From Novosphingobium sp. AP12 (GTDB lineage Bacteria; Pseudomonadota; Alphaproteobacteria; Sphingomonadales; Sphingomonadaceae): DNA of 64,000 nucleotides. The notes under the pieces are model-generated. The model made no database searches, was not told where the DNA came from, and saw only the letters and a list, made by a program, of their open reading frames with translations. The translations under genes were made by a program, and so were the position numbers. The stretch is from NCBI RefSeq assembly GCF_000281975.1, contig NZ_AKKE01000019.1, positions 1 to 64,000 of the forward strand, read 5' to 3'. Positions 7,840 through 16,762 of this stretch are shown piece after piece (position 1 is the stretch's first letter; every line of letters begins with the position of its first letter).

Positions 7840-8816
7840 TGGGTGACGGTCCGGTCAAGCCAGGCGCGCAGATCCGTGGCGGTCTCCTTCGGCAGTTCCA
7901 GCATCGGATAGTGGCTGAGATCGGGGTAGTGGATTACCTCGACCTTAGTGCCCGAGAACTCCTTCACCGCATCGGCGGCGAGATACTTGGGCAGGACGGG
8001 GTCGACGTCGCCCCACTGCAGCAGGATCGGTGCCTTGACCTTCGCCGCATCGTCGGTGGCGCCCTTGGCCCAGACGGCCTTCTTGTTGGCTTCGTAGTAT
8101 TCCTTCACGCGGGCGAATCCGCCCGGAATGGTGTTGGTCTGGTAGTACCAGTTCACCGTTTCGTCGGTCAGGCGCTCGGGTTTGCCGTAGAGTTCGGACA
8201 GCGCACGGCGGTAGTAGAAGCGCGGGTAATAGTTGGGCACCAGCGTCTCGTGAGTCCAGACCATGGACCACATCACGCGGCTGAAATCGCTGGGCGGCGG
8301 AGCCTTGAGAGGCAGCGCCGAAAGCGCCAGCGCGGTAACCTTTGCGGGGTACTTCGCGGCGTAGAGCGTGGAGACGGTCGCCCCGCTCGAGGTGCCGACG
8401 AGGGCGAAGCGGCTGAGGCCCTTCTTCTCGACCAGCTTTTCCAGCAGCGCGACAACGCCGGGCATGCCGGTGGAGGGCGCGCTGTCGGTCGAAAGACCAT
8501 AGGGAGGCCAGTCGAAGCGGATTACGCGGTACTTGTCCTTGAGCGCATCGGTCCAGCCATCCCATTCGCGCAGGTTGGTCATCGAACTGTGAAGCATGAT
8601 GACCACCGGGCCGTCACGGGGGCCTTCGTCCCGGATGTGGAGGTTGGCGGTGCCGACCTGCTCGAAAGTCGAGGGCGGGGTGGCCTGAGCGGCCTTCACG
8701 CTCTCATATGAGGGGTTCCACCAGCCTAGCCGCATCGTTAGCAGCACCAGCGCCAGCACGATGACCACGGCGAGGAGAAGGCCCCCCGTCGTCCTGAGAA
8801 TTCGACCGACCGTCAT
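7836..8816 (-). CDS. Membrane-anchored alpha/beta hydrolase, Ser-type
   Basis: 326 residues. A strongly hydrophobic segment at 10-28 (GGLLLAVVIVLALVLL) without a clear cleavage site suggests an N-terminal membrane anchor with the catalytic domain in the periplasm. Catalytic elements: oxyanion region LHSSMTNLREW, nucleophile GTSSG (Ser 143), acid in WGDVDPVLP, histidine in DLSHYPMLELP. It is closely related to the hydrolase at 17985-18974. It sits 66 bases after the MFS gene in the same minus-strand operon. Confidence 0.85.
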   Translation of the reverse strand: MTVGRILRTTGGLLLAVVIVLALVLLTMRLGWWNPSYESVKAAQATPPSTFEQVGTANLHIRDEGPRDGPVVIMLHSSMTNLREWDGWTDALKDKYRVIRFDWPPYGLSTDSAPSTGMPGVVALLEKLVEKKGLSRFALVGTSSGATVSTLYAAKYPAKVTALALSALPLKAPPPSDFSRVMWSMVWTHETLVPNYYPRFYYRRALSELYGKPERLTDETVNWYYQTNTIPGGFARVKEYYEANKKAVWAKGATDDAAKVKAPILLQWGDVDPVLPKYLAADAVKEFSGTKVEVIHYPDLSHYPMLELPKETATDLRAWLDRTVTQ

Positions 8817-8882
8817 CGCTGTTCCCCCTTCGTAACGTTGCGGGGCCGGATGATCCCGCCGGCCCCGGATTGGATTTACCGA

Positions 8883-10322
8883 TCAATTGGCTCCGCTGGA
8901 CAGCAGGCCCGCGCATTCGCTGTCGCCGCGGGCGGCTGCGCGGCGCATGGCGCGTCCAGCCCACCCATAGAGCACTGCACCGATCAGCAGGAACGGAGTG
9001 CAGACCATCGCGATCGACCATCCGACCTGCGCCGGATCGTGCAGGACCCGCTCGGTGACGCTGGCGACCATGAGCGGCCCGAGCGTGGCGCCGATGATGG
9101 TGTTCAGCACGAGCGTGAGCGCGATGGCACTGCCGCGCATGCGGGGCGGGACGACCGACTGCAATGTCGCGAACATCACCGTACCGATCACCGAAAACAC
9201 GGCATTGGACGACGCCACCAGCACGGTTGCGAAATGAAGCTCGCCCGCCATCACGGCGAGGACCGAGGGTAGCGCGAAGAACGGAGCGATCGAGAGGATC
9301 GCGAAGCGCGCCATCGTCCGGCCCGAGCGCATCGAACGATCGAGGATGGTCCCGCCGATCAGTGGGCCGATCGCCGAGAACAGGATCGATAGCGGACCCA
9401 GCCACTTGCCAAGAAACGCCGCGTCGGCGCCGTAGCCGCGCAGCAGCATGGTCGGCGCCCAGGCTGAACCGCCGTAGGCAACCGTAAAGCACGTTGCGAA
9501 GCCGAAGTAGAGCGGCAGCAGCACGCCGCGATTGCGCCAGAAGTACGCCGCCTCCGCTGCGCCCGGTATCCGTGCGGCCGCACCTGAGGCAGCCTGGGTC
9601 TGCCGGGCAGGCTCACGCGTGAAGGCCAGCAGTGCCAGCGCCACGACGAGGCCGCTGGCGCCGAACACCACGAAGACGATGCGCCAGGGCACGAGATGTC
9701 CGATCACCGGCAGGCCGAGGAAAGCGCCGGCGCCTGCCGCCGTCACCAGCAGGCCGGTGAGCGAAATGGCGATGCCGTTTGCAAGGCCCTGGCCCATCAT
9801 ATAGAGCGAGATCGGCCGTCCACGCCGCGCGGGCGAGAACAGGTCGGCGATCAACGAGATAGCCGCAGGGCCGAGAGCAGCTTCGCCCAGGCCCACCATA
9901 AGGCGGGCAGTGAACAGCGAGCCGAATGTCTGCGCAAGGCCACTGCCGATCGTCGCGATGCTCCACAACGCGATGCCGGCGACGATCAGGTTGCGGCGCG
10001 AGATGCGATCGGCCAGCAGGCCCATCGGCAAGCCCATGAAAGCATAGAAGAGTCCGAAGGCGAGGCCCTGCAGCAATCCGATCTGCTCGTCCCCGATGCC
10101 GATGTCGGCACGAACCGGATCGACGAGGATGTTGAGCGCGGCACGGTCGATGACCGATAGCACGCCCGCTAGGAAAAGCATGAAGACCATGAGCCAGGCG
10201 GATTTTCCGCCCGGCCATGATCCCAGGCCCGCCGGAGCATCCGCCGTGCGGATCATCGCCCGCGTGTTCGCCGGAGCGTCGGCCAGATCGAGCGCGACGG
10301 TGCCCCCTCTGCCTTCGGTCAT
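8883..10322 (-). CDS. MFS transporter (Spinster/aromatic-acid type)
   Basis: 479 residues with about 12 hydrophobic segments. The N-terminal half has the MFS loop GLLADRISRR and the Spinster-like start FLAGVLSVIDRAALNIL. It should be an inner-membrane importer or exporter of a small organic acid or degradation product. The ATG lies 2 bases after the kinase stop, so the genes are co-transcribed. Its subfamily differs from the two GPH-type carriers in this window (12215-13627 and 20775-22223). Confidence 0.85.
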   Translation of the reverse strand: MTEGRGGTVALDLADAPANTRAMIRTADAPAGLGSWPGGKSAWLMVFMLFLAGVLSVIDRAALNILVDPVRADIGIGDEQIGLLQGLAFGLFYAFMGLPMGLLADRISRRNLIVAGIALWSIATIGSGLAQTFGSLFTARLMVGLGEAALGPAAISLIADLFSPARRGRPISLYMMGQGLANGIAISLTGLLVTAAGAGAFLGLPVIGHLVPWRIVFVVFGASGLVVALALLAFTREPARQTQAASGAAARIPGAAEAAYFWRNRGVLLPLYFGFATCFTVAYGGSAWAPTMLLRGYGADAAFLGKWLGPLSILFSAIGPLIGGTILDRSMRSGRTMARFAILSIAPFFALPSVLAVMAGELHFATVLVASSNAVFSVIGTVMFATLQSVVPPRMRGSAIALTLVLNTIIGATLGPLMVASVTERVLHDPAQVGWSIAMVCTPFLLIGAVLYGWAGRAMRRAAARGDSECAGLLSSGAN

Positions 10323-10324
10323 GG

Positions 10325-11341
10325 TCAGAGCAGGCCGCAGGCGCGGGCGCGGGTCTTCACGTAATCGCCCAACCAGTCGAGATTGCGGAAGCGCAGCGTG
10401 CCGCGTCCCACCGCAGTCGAACTATGCGCCATGCCTGCGATGAGACGCAGCGCCTTTGCCATCAGAAACAGCTCGATATTCTCTGTCTCTTCTTTGGTGA
10501 AGGGTCGGACCGACTGGTAGCCGTCTTCGAAGGCTTCGCCGATCTTGGGGTCGAAGCCGTAGAACAGGTTGCCCCAGACAAAATTCTGTACGTCCTGCAT
10601 GAGGAAGTCCTCACCCGCGGCGTCAAAGTCGAGAAGGGTAATGGCGCCGTCTTGGGCGACATGGACGTTGCTCGGGTGGAAATCGCGGTGGCACACGCCC
10701 AGCGGCACCTTGCCCGAGGCGGCCAGTTCATCGAGCCGCTTGTCGAGGTTCGCGGCGATAACCGGATAGTCGCGCAGGTCGTCGGGCCGGTCGTAGACGA
10801 AGTCGATCAGAGCCGGCATGCATATGTTGTAGTCCTTGGCCGTCTCGGTCGAGAACGTGTGGTCAGGGCCAGCCCAGGCATCGCCGAGCAGGTGCATGCG
10901 GGCCATGGCCGCGCCGATCTTGAAGGCGGTTTCTTCGGACAGGCAGTCGCCGAACTTCACGCCCGGCGCCCAGTCGTAAAGCGCGATGGCGCGCTCGCCC
11001 TCGGGAGATACGACCTTGAAGTAGAGCTTGCCGTCATGCTGCGGCACCCCGACCGACGCGGGGAAGCCCTGCTGCCGCAGGTAGTCGAGAAAATCGAGTT
11101 CATAGGCGACGTCGTCGACATCGCGATAGGTCTTGCGCCAGACGCGCAGGGCGTACTTCGTCTCTTCGTCTTGCACGAGATAGACGTCGTTCATGCCGCG
11201 ATAAAGCAGGAAGCAGGTCAGCTCGCCCTTGACGGGATAGCGGCGCGCCACTTCAGCGGCGATGAACTCGGGATGGAGGACCGAGTGCGATACCTCGGCC
11301 ACGGGCAGGTCAGACGCGGTCAAGGAAGTTACGCAGTTCAT
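10325..11341 (-). CDS. APH/choline-kinase-fold phosphotransferase
   Basis: 338 residues from ATG 11341, overlapping the preceding hydrolase gene by 32 bases; an upstream start at 11368 is possible. Kinase landmarks are the catalytic loop CHRDFHPSN and the metal-binding LLDFDAAG. This fold phosphorylates hydroxyl groups of small molecules such as aminoglycosides, choline, homoserine or fructosamines. In a catabolic operon it might activate a hydroxylated intermediate, or be an acyl-CoA-dehydrogenase-associated type, but no such partner is present. The substrate is unknown. Confidence 0.75.
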   Translation of the reverse strand: MNCVTSLTASDLPVAEVSHSVLHPEFIAAEVARRYPVKGELTCFLLYRGMNDVYLVQDEETKYALRVWRKTYRDVDDVAYELDFLDYLRQQGFPASVGVPQHDGKLYFKVVSPEGERAIALYDWAPGVKFGDCLSEETAFKIGAAMARMHLLGDAWAGPDHTFSTETAKDYNICMPALIDFVYDRPDDLRDYPVIAANLDKRLDELAASGKVPLGVCHRDFHPSNVHVAQDGAITLLDFDAAGEDFLMQDVQNFVWGNLFYGFDPKIGEAFEDGYQSVRPFTKEETENIELFLMAKALRLIAGMAHSSTAVGRGTLRFRNLDWLGDYVKTRARACGLL

Positions 11342-12218
11342 GGGCAATACGCTCCGGAGCAATGTCAAAGATATCGCGGTCGAGATCGGGAAGTTCGACC
11401 ACGCGGCAGGAAGGCATGCGCGCGGCAGCTTCCAGTGAAACGGAATGAAGGTCCTCGGCCGGCTGGATCAGCAGCGCAGGCTGGGTGACCTGTTCGAGAC
11501 GCGAGAAGTCCCACGACCACACGCCCCGGTAGGCCCAGGTGAAGCGGTCCAGCACGCGGGCCTTGTCAGCGAAGTTCAACGCGGCTTTGTCGAGCGGCAC
11601 CGCCTTGTCCCGGCTGGTGACGACGTAAGTCCACAGCTTGGACAGCAGGTCGCCGATCACAGCGCCATCTTCGTCCGGCTTGGGAAAACTTTCGGCGGAG
11701 GCAAGGCGCTGTGCGATCGCCGCCTCGTCGAACATCGGAATGCCGGTGAGGCCCAGCGCGCGCACCCGGTCCGGCCGGGCGATGGCCAACTCGCAGGACA
11801 GCAGCGTGCCGGTGTGGAAGCCGTAGAGGTCCACCGGTCCCTCCAGCACGCCTTCTTCCGCCAGAGCGTTGAGCGCGTCGGAGAACGCGGCGGCATAGCC
11901 CGCCATACCCGGTGGGGCCGGCGGCGCATCCGACATGCCGTAGCCAGGCGTGTCGAGGGCGACGACCAGACGGTCGGTCGCCAATGCACGGATGAGCGGC
12001 TCGTACTCGTAGGATGAGGAAGGGTTCTGGTGAAGCAGCACGACCGGAGTGCGCTGATCCTGCGCCTGGCCAGCGATGCGGTAGTGCATCTGGCCGTGGC
12101 GGCAACGCGTGTAGGCGCGGTGGATCGAAGGTGACTGCATCATCGCGGCAGAATGCGCGCCATCCTTGGGACTTGTCCGGTCAAGCACGGAATCTCCGCT
12201 GTTCGGTGAGTCGATCAT
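11310..12218 (-). CDS. Alpha/beta-hydrolase-fold protein with His in place of the nucleophile (GFHTG)
   Basis: 302 residues. The fold is clear (VVLLHQNPSSSYEYEPL, ALDTPGYGMSD), but the nucleophile elbow reads YGFHTG, with His 135 where serine is expected. The oxyanion motif is HQNP rather than HG-G. The usual C-terminal histidine also seems to be missing: the matching region is LPDLDRDIFD. An acid remains in AEDLHS. Three other genes here share the G-x-H-T-G elbow (13624, 34859, 37199). It may be a lyase, an isomerase, a cofactor-independent enzyme or an inactive binding protein. ATGA overlap with the MFS gene before it. Confidence 0.8.
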   Translation of the reverse strand: MIDSPNSGDSVLDRTSPKDGAHSAAMMQSPSIHRAYTRCRHGQMHYRIAGQAQDQRTPVVLLHQNPSSSYEYEPLIRALATDRLVVALDTPGYGMSDAPPAPPGMAGYAAAFSDALNALAEEGVLEGPVDLYGFHTGTLLSCELAIARPDRVRALGLTGIPMFDEAAIAQRLASAESFPKPDEDGAVIGDLLSKLWTYVVTSRDKAVPLDKAALNFADKARVLDRFTWAYRGVWSWDFSRLEQVTQPALLIQPAEDLHSVSLEAAARMPSCRVVELPDLDRDIFDIAPERIAHELRNFLDRV

Positions 12219-13627
12219 GCCAGCGCGTTCCCGGTGCCTTCGTTGGTCTCCAGCCGGGCAGCGGCGAGCTTGTCTTCGTCGAGGTCATAGGCCCAGAGGA
12301 ACAGGCCGTTGATCGCGAACATCATCGCCGGGATCACCGAGAAGCCCAGCTTGAGTGCCAGAATGGCGTTGGCGGGCTGCGTGACGATGGCACCGCCGGT
12401 GGTCGGCACGTAGCCCAGCGCATGAAGGAACACGCCGAGCACGGCGACGCCGAGTGCGAAGCTGACTTTCTCGATAACCGCAATGGCGCTCGACAATAGG
12501 CCCTCGCGCGCCTCGCCGGTCAGAAGGCGGTCGTAGGCCTGGGTGTCGCCCAGCATCGAGATCGACATGAGGATGATCGCGCCCGAGCCGAGGCCGCCGA
12601 AGATTCCGCGCAAGACGATGCCAAGCGTGGTGATCGAATGGTCGGCGAAGAGCCAGCTCAGGGTGGTCAGGCAGAACAGCACTACGCCCGCCAGATAAGT
12701 GCGGCGCTTGCCGAAGCGCTTGCCGGTCCAGACCCACAACGGCATGGCCAGCGCGGTGATCACGTTCTGGGTTACCGCGAAGGCAATCTGCCCGCTGTAG
12801 CCGACACCCACGACGTTGAGCATGTAGAGCAACATCGTCGACGCGACCGAAGCGAACGACAGGAACTGGAACACCTTCGCGCCCAGCAGCATCATGAACG
12901 GCCGGTTGCGGGCGATGGCGCGGATCTGAGCGAATCCGGGCAGGTGCTTGCCCGATTGCGGAGCCGTGCCGTGCTTGATCGGCACGGCCAGCGCCGTTGC
13001 CGTCATCGACCCTGCGATGATCAGCGCCATGACCAGACCCATCGTTGCGAAGCCCGAACGCCCCGCGCCGCCGCTTTGGATCAGCCACGCCGTACCAGCC
13101 ATGGCAAGCAGCTGGCCGATGGAGACGAACACGGTACGGAACGAGATCAGCCGGGTTCGTTCGTGGAAGCCGTCGGTCAATTCCGCAGGCAGCGCCATGT
13201 ACGGCACGTTGAACAGCGAGTACGCCGTCGAATAGATCACAAGCCCGGCGATCATCCACAATAGCAGCGTGCCTTCGGACATCACGGGCGGAGCGAACAG
13301 CATAACGAACGAGATGGCCGATAGCAGCGCCCCCGCCAGCAGGAACGGCTTGCGGCGTCCCCAGCGGGTGCGGGCGCGGTCGGAAAGGCTGCCGATGGCG
13401 ACGTCGATCACGGCGTCGGCCAGCTTGGAGATCATCAGCAGGTAGCCGGCGATCTCGGGCGACTGGCCCAGCACGGTCGACATCATCGCCGGGAAGTAAG
13501 TGGTCACCGTGTTGAGCATGATCGACACGCCCACCGTGCCGATCCCGAAGCCGATGCACGTGCCGATGCCCAAGCGGGTATCGGACCGGCCATGGGCGGC
13601 GATGTCCTTAGAGCCAGACATCTTCAT
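12215..13627 (-). CDS. GPH-family (MelB-like) MFS transporter
   Basis: 470 residues from ATG 13627, which overlaps the previous stop as ATGA; a second ATG lies at 13621. It has about 12 membrane segments and the glycoside-pentoside-hexuronide signature SDRARTRWGRRKPFLLAG in loop 2-3. It is a probable cation-coupled importer and a paralogue of 20775-22223, which has SDRAATPWGRRLPFLFAG. GPH carriers outside sugar metabolism often serve glycosides or polycyclic/aromatic compounds in sphingomonads. The substrate is not deducible. Confidence 0.85.
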   Translation of the reverse strand: MKMSGSKDIAAHGRSDTRLGIGTCIGFGIGTVGVSIMLNTVTTYFPAMMSTVLGQSPEIAGYLLMISKLADAVIDVAIGSLSDRARTRWGRRKPFLLAGALLSAISFVMLFAPPVMSEGTLLLWMIAGLVIYSTAYSLFNVPYMALPAELTDGFHERTRLISFRTVFVSIGQLLAMAGTAWLIQSGGAGRSGFATMGLVMALIIAGSMTATALAVPIKHGTAPQSGKHLPGFAQIRAIARNRPFMMLLGAKVFQFLSFASVASTMLLYMLNVVGVGYSGQIAFAVTQNVITALAMPLWVWTGKRFGKRRTYLAGVVLFCLTTLSWLFADHSITTLGIVLRGIFGGLGSGAIILMSISMLGDTQAYDRLLTGEAREGLLSSAIAVIEKVSFALGVAVLGVFLHALGYVPTTGGAIVTQPANAILALKLGFSVIPAMMFAINGLFLWAYDLDEDKLAAARLETNEGTGNALA

Positions 13628-14496
13628 TGTGCTTGCCCCTTGAGGAATTTCGTCATGACGGCGGCTTTGGCTGCGGGCGACCCGCCGGTGGCGGCTTCGT
13701 GACCGTCCGCGAGCAGTCCTAGCGCGGTCTTCACCGATGCGTTTAGCAGTGCAAGTTCGGTTTCGGGCTTGAGCAGCAGCGTCGGCGCGTCGATGCGGGG
13801 CATCCGCTCGAAAGCGCGATAGCGGAACGCGGCGAGGTAGGGCTTGGGGTAGGTGTCGAGCGCCTTGAGCACGTCGAGCGTCATGCGGTGCAGCACTTGC
13901 GGCGGCGGCATGGTTACCGCGAGGCGGTGCTCGGCGTCCTGCATGAAGTGCGGGAAGAACAGCGCCTGGTCGCGGCAAAAGTTGAAAGCCCAGATGAAGT
14001 GGCGGCCATATTCGTCGGGCTCGACCGCCGGGGCGTAGTTGGCGATCACCGCATCGCGCAGTTCGTCCTCGTATTCGGTGATGCCGTCCAGCACCACGCG
14101 GCGCACGCGTGCCGGATAGGCGGCGGCCAGTTCGCACGCGATCCGCGCGCCGGTGTGGCTGCCATAGGCGTCCACCCGGTCGAAGCCGAGCGCCGCGCAG
14201 AGCCGATCCATCGAGCCGGCGAAATAGGCGATATCCGGCTCAGTCGGGGCGGGCGGCGGCGAATCACCGTTGCCAAGCGTGTCGGGCGCGATAATCTCGC
14301 CAAGACACCCCGCCGCGCGCAGCGACAGCATCAGGTCCTGCATAAACCACGACGATGCAGGCGAGGGGTGGAGGATCAGCACCGGCACGTGGCCGGCTTC
14401 CGAAGCAGGCAGGCGGCGCAAGTGCAACTGGCCCTCATCCAGCGTTATGAAGGCGCGTTCGATCTCTTTGATGGTCGGATGCGGGGACTGGCTCAT
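13624..14496 (-). CDS. Alpha/beta-hydrolase-fold protein with His nucleophile position (GSHTG)
   Basis: 290 residues, first gene of the long minus-strand operon. Fold motifs: VLILHPSPASSWFMQDL, IIAPDTLGNGDS, then elbow AYGSHTG with His 114 at the nucleophile position. Unlike the copy at 11310 it keeps a late histidine (ADGHEAATGG). The acid position reads KPETELA, so the acid is a glutamate or absent. The start ATG is 120 bases from the divergent M24 gene, and the shared dyad lies midway between them. Confidence 0.8.
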   Translation of the reverse strand: MSQSPHPTIKEIERAFITLDEGQLHLRRLPASEAGHVPVLILHPSPASSWFMQDLMLSLRAAGCLGEIIAPDTLGNGDSPPPAPTEPDIAYFAGSMDRLCAALGFDRVDAYGSHTGARIACELAAAYPARVRRVVLDGITEYEDELRDAVIANYAPAVEPDEYGRHFIWAFNFCRDQALFFPHFMQDAEHRLAVTMPPPQVLHRMTLDVLKALDTYPKPYLAAFRYRAFERMPRIDAPTLLLKPETELALLNASVKTALGLLADGHEAATGGSPAAKAAVMTKFLKGQAQ

Positions 14497-14546
14497 GACC
14501 CGGAGGCTATCGTAGGGCGGTCACTCGCTGCCCCTCCATGCAAACT

Positions 14547-14563
14547 TGATCGGCAGGCGAATA
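14547..14563 (-). promoter_or_regulatory. Shared operator-like dyad in divergent promoter region
   Basis: Read on the minus strand it is TATTCGCCTGCCGATCA, 13 of 17 positions identical to the iclR-upstream dyad. It lies 51 bases from the minus-strand start (14496) and 53 bases from the plus-strand start (14616), almost exactly centred between the two operons. Confidence 0.55.
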
Positions 14564-14615
14564 GTTTTATCCCCTCGGCCCGGAATGCCGCGCGGCGAGG
14601 TTCATAGTCATCGCC

Positions 14616-15917
14616 ATGGACACATCCTTCTTTGCTGACGACAGCGCCTTTCTGGCCGCGCTGGAACGCGAGGGGCCGATGAATCTGGCCCGCGCCGTTG
14701 CCGTCATGGAACGGCATGACCTCGCGGGACTGGTACTGGGGGCTCCCGTCAACGTATTTCACGCGCTGGGCCACTGGCCTCAGATCGGGCGGACCCGCAT
14801 GGGCCAGCCGCCGGGCACTTTCGCGCTGATCGCGCGTGAGCGCCCGGAGCATCCGGGCCTCGTCACCAGCCGCTTCCTGCATCACTACAGTTGGGCCGAT
14901 GGCCGAAGCCGCGACGACGTGGCCATTTGGCTCTACACGGCCTTGGGCGACGAAGGCGAAGAGACGCCGGGCGAAGTGCCCGGCGCTCCGGTGCTGCCCC
15001 AGCGCGATGCCGCCCCGTTCACCGCCGCCGAGGCACACCGTGCCATGATTTCCGCGCGGGAGGCGGGAGCTATGACGGCGCACGGTGATGCCGGGGCGGC
15101 GATCGTCGCAGCCATGCGCGGGCTGGGTCTGTGGCAGGGCCGGATCGGGTTTGACCATCCGGTGATCGCCGAAGTCGCCCTTCGTCATGACCATCCCGGC
15201 ACGCTGGTGCAGGCGGACAATGTGCTGCGCGAGATTCGCCTCGTAAAATCGCCGCTGGAGCACGCGCTGATGGCACATGCCGCCAGAGCGAATGTCGATG
15301 CGCTAAACGCCGTGGGCCACGCGATCCGCTCCGGCGCCAGCCACGGCGAATTGCAGGCCCTGTTCCGCATGGAAACAGCCGCTCGCGGCAACACCGCAGT
15401 GTTCCTCAACGTCGACCGCGTTTCGTCCGAACTCTCGCGGCTTAAAGTGGCGGATGGACAGACGCTCATGCTTGACGGGGTCAGCCATCACCTTGGCTAT
15501 CACGGTGATTTCGCGCGCACCGTCTTCGTGGGCGAGCCGACCCGCACCGCTGCCCGCGCGGCCGAGGCCGCCGCGTTCGGCTGGCAGGCCGTGCGCGAAA
15601 AGCTGCGGCCGGGCCTGCGCTATTCCGAGATCACAGCGCTGGGCGAAGAGGCCATCCGCAAGGCCGGGTATGAGGCCATGATCGGCTTCGGCCCGCACAG
15701 CGTAGGCCTCGCCCATACCGACGAGCCGGGCGAGGTTCATGGCGGTTTCTGGCGCAAGCCCGACATCGTGCTTGAACCCGGCATGATCCTGTCGGTCGAC
15801 TGTCCCACGCTGGATACCGGCATCGGCGGTTCGGCCCATTGCGAAGACCTCGTCCTCATTACCGAGACGGGCTGCGAGCCCATCCATCCCCTTCACGAAC
15901 CGGTGATCATCGTATGA
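14616..15917 (+). CDS. M24 (pita-bread) metallopeptidase/creatinase-like enzyme with altered ligand set
   Basis: 433 residues: an N-terminal creatinase-like domain (1-190) and a C-terminal pita-bread domain. Metal-ligand positions: two Asp spaced by ten residues (LDGVSHHLGYHGDF), His in GPHSVGLAH, then Asp in SVDCP where aminopeptidases have Glu (TIEPG), and Glu in HCEDLV. The Glu-to-Asp change and the operon setting argue against simple Xaa-Pro peptidase activity. M24 relatives include creatinase, ectoine hydrolase and DMSP lyase. It starts an operon with two LLM proteins and a hydrolase, each joined by ATGA overlaps. Confidence 0.75.
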   Translation: MDTSFFADDSAFLAALEREGPMNLARAVAVMERHDLAGLVLGAPVNVFHALGHWPQIGRTRMGQPPGTFALIARERPEHPGLVTSRFLHHYSWADGRSRDDVAIWLYTALGDEGEETPGEVPGAPVLPQRDAAPFTAAEAHRAMISAREAGAMTAHGDAGAAIVAAMRGLGLWQGRIGFDHPVIAEVALRHDHPGTLVQADNVLREIRLVKSPLEHALMAHAARANVDALNAVGHAIRSGASHGELQALFRMETAARGNTAVFLNVDRVSSELSRLKVADGQTLMLDGVSHHLGYHGDFARTVFVGEPTRTAARAAEAAAFGWQAVREKLRPGLRYSEITALGEEAIRKAGYEAMIGFGPHSVGLAHTDEPGEVHGGFWRKPDIVLEPGMILSVDCPTLDTGIGGSAHCEDLVLITETGCEPIHPLHEPVIIV

Positions 15918-16762
15918 CCAGACCTTTCATCCTTTCCGCCTCCCTCGCCGAGGCCGCTTTCGCGGTGCCGCAGAGCGCCGCGCCTATCCTGCAGGCCGCC
16001 GAGGCCGCTGGCCTGGACCTGCTCATGATGGGCCGGTCTGGCGCGCGTCCGTTCGATGCTCAGGTCCTGCTGGCCTGGGCCGCGCCGATCACCACGCGGC
16101 TTGGCCTCGTCGCCACGGTGCCGGCATCGAACGCCCATCCCTTCCACGTCGCCCGCGCGCTGTCGGCCATCGATTTCCTGAGCGCGGGCCGCACCGGCTG
16201 GTCGGTAATCCCCGAAGGCAGCCCCGATGGCATGGCCGAGGACATGGTCGGCGCCGCGCGCGCGCTGTGGGACGGCTGGGGCAGCGATACGCTGATCCTC
16301 GACAAGGCGAGGGGGCGCTATCTCGATGCCTCGAAGGTCCGTGCCTCGAACTACGAAGGTCCATTCTTCAAGGTCGCCGGACCGCTCAACGCCATGCGTC
16401 CGCCGCTCGGCCATCCGCTGTTGGTGGTCGATGGGGACGATCCTATCGACGTGGCCGATGCCGATATCGGCCTGATCGGTGCGGACGGTGCCGCGCCCGC
16501 CGCCACGAGGCGCCTCGCCAAGGTTTCCCTAGATGCCGACGTGGCGGCTCTTTCGAACCGCTTCGCGGCGGGCGAAATCGATGGCGTCCACTTCACCCTG
16601 ACCGACGCTCTCGCTCAGCTGCCCGAAATCGGCACCCGCTTCGGTTCGCTCGTCGCGGATCGCATCGACGCAACGGGCGACTTGCGGGCGCGCCTCGGCC
16701 TGCCGATCCCGCAGACCGCATCCAACCAGCCCGGCGGCGCCGTGGTCCCGGAGAACGCATGA
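15914..16762 (+). CDS. Short LLM-fold protein, possible partner of the next monooxygenase
   Basis: 282 residues, about 120 shorter than a normal NtaA-type enzyme. Recognisable luciferase-fold segments are ILQAAEAAGLDLLMMGRSG, RLGLVATVPASNAHPFHVARAL and DFLSAGRTGWSVIPEG, followed by a much reduced C-terminal half. Its start overlaps the M24 stop, and its stop overlaps the start of the full-length LLM gene (ATGA both times). The pairing of a full and a shortened luciferase-fold protein recalls LuxA/LuxB, where only one subunit is catalytic. A non-catalytic subunit is my inference. Confidence 0.7.
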   Translation: MTRPFILSASLAEAAFAVPQSAAPILQAAEAAGLDLLMMGRSGARPFDAQVLLAWAAPITTRLGLVATVPASNAHPFHVARALSAIDFLSAGRTGWSVIPEGSPDGMAEDMVGAARALWDGWGSDTLILDKARGRYLDASKVRASNYEGPFFKVAGPLNAMRPPLGHPLLVVDGDDPIDVADADIGLIGADGAAPAATRRLAKVSLDADVAALSNRFAAGEIDGVHFTLTDALAQLPEIGTRFGSLVADRIDATGDLRARLGLPIPQTASNQPGGAVVPENA

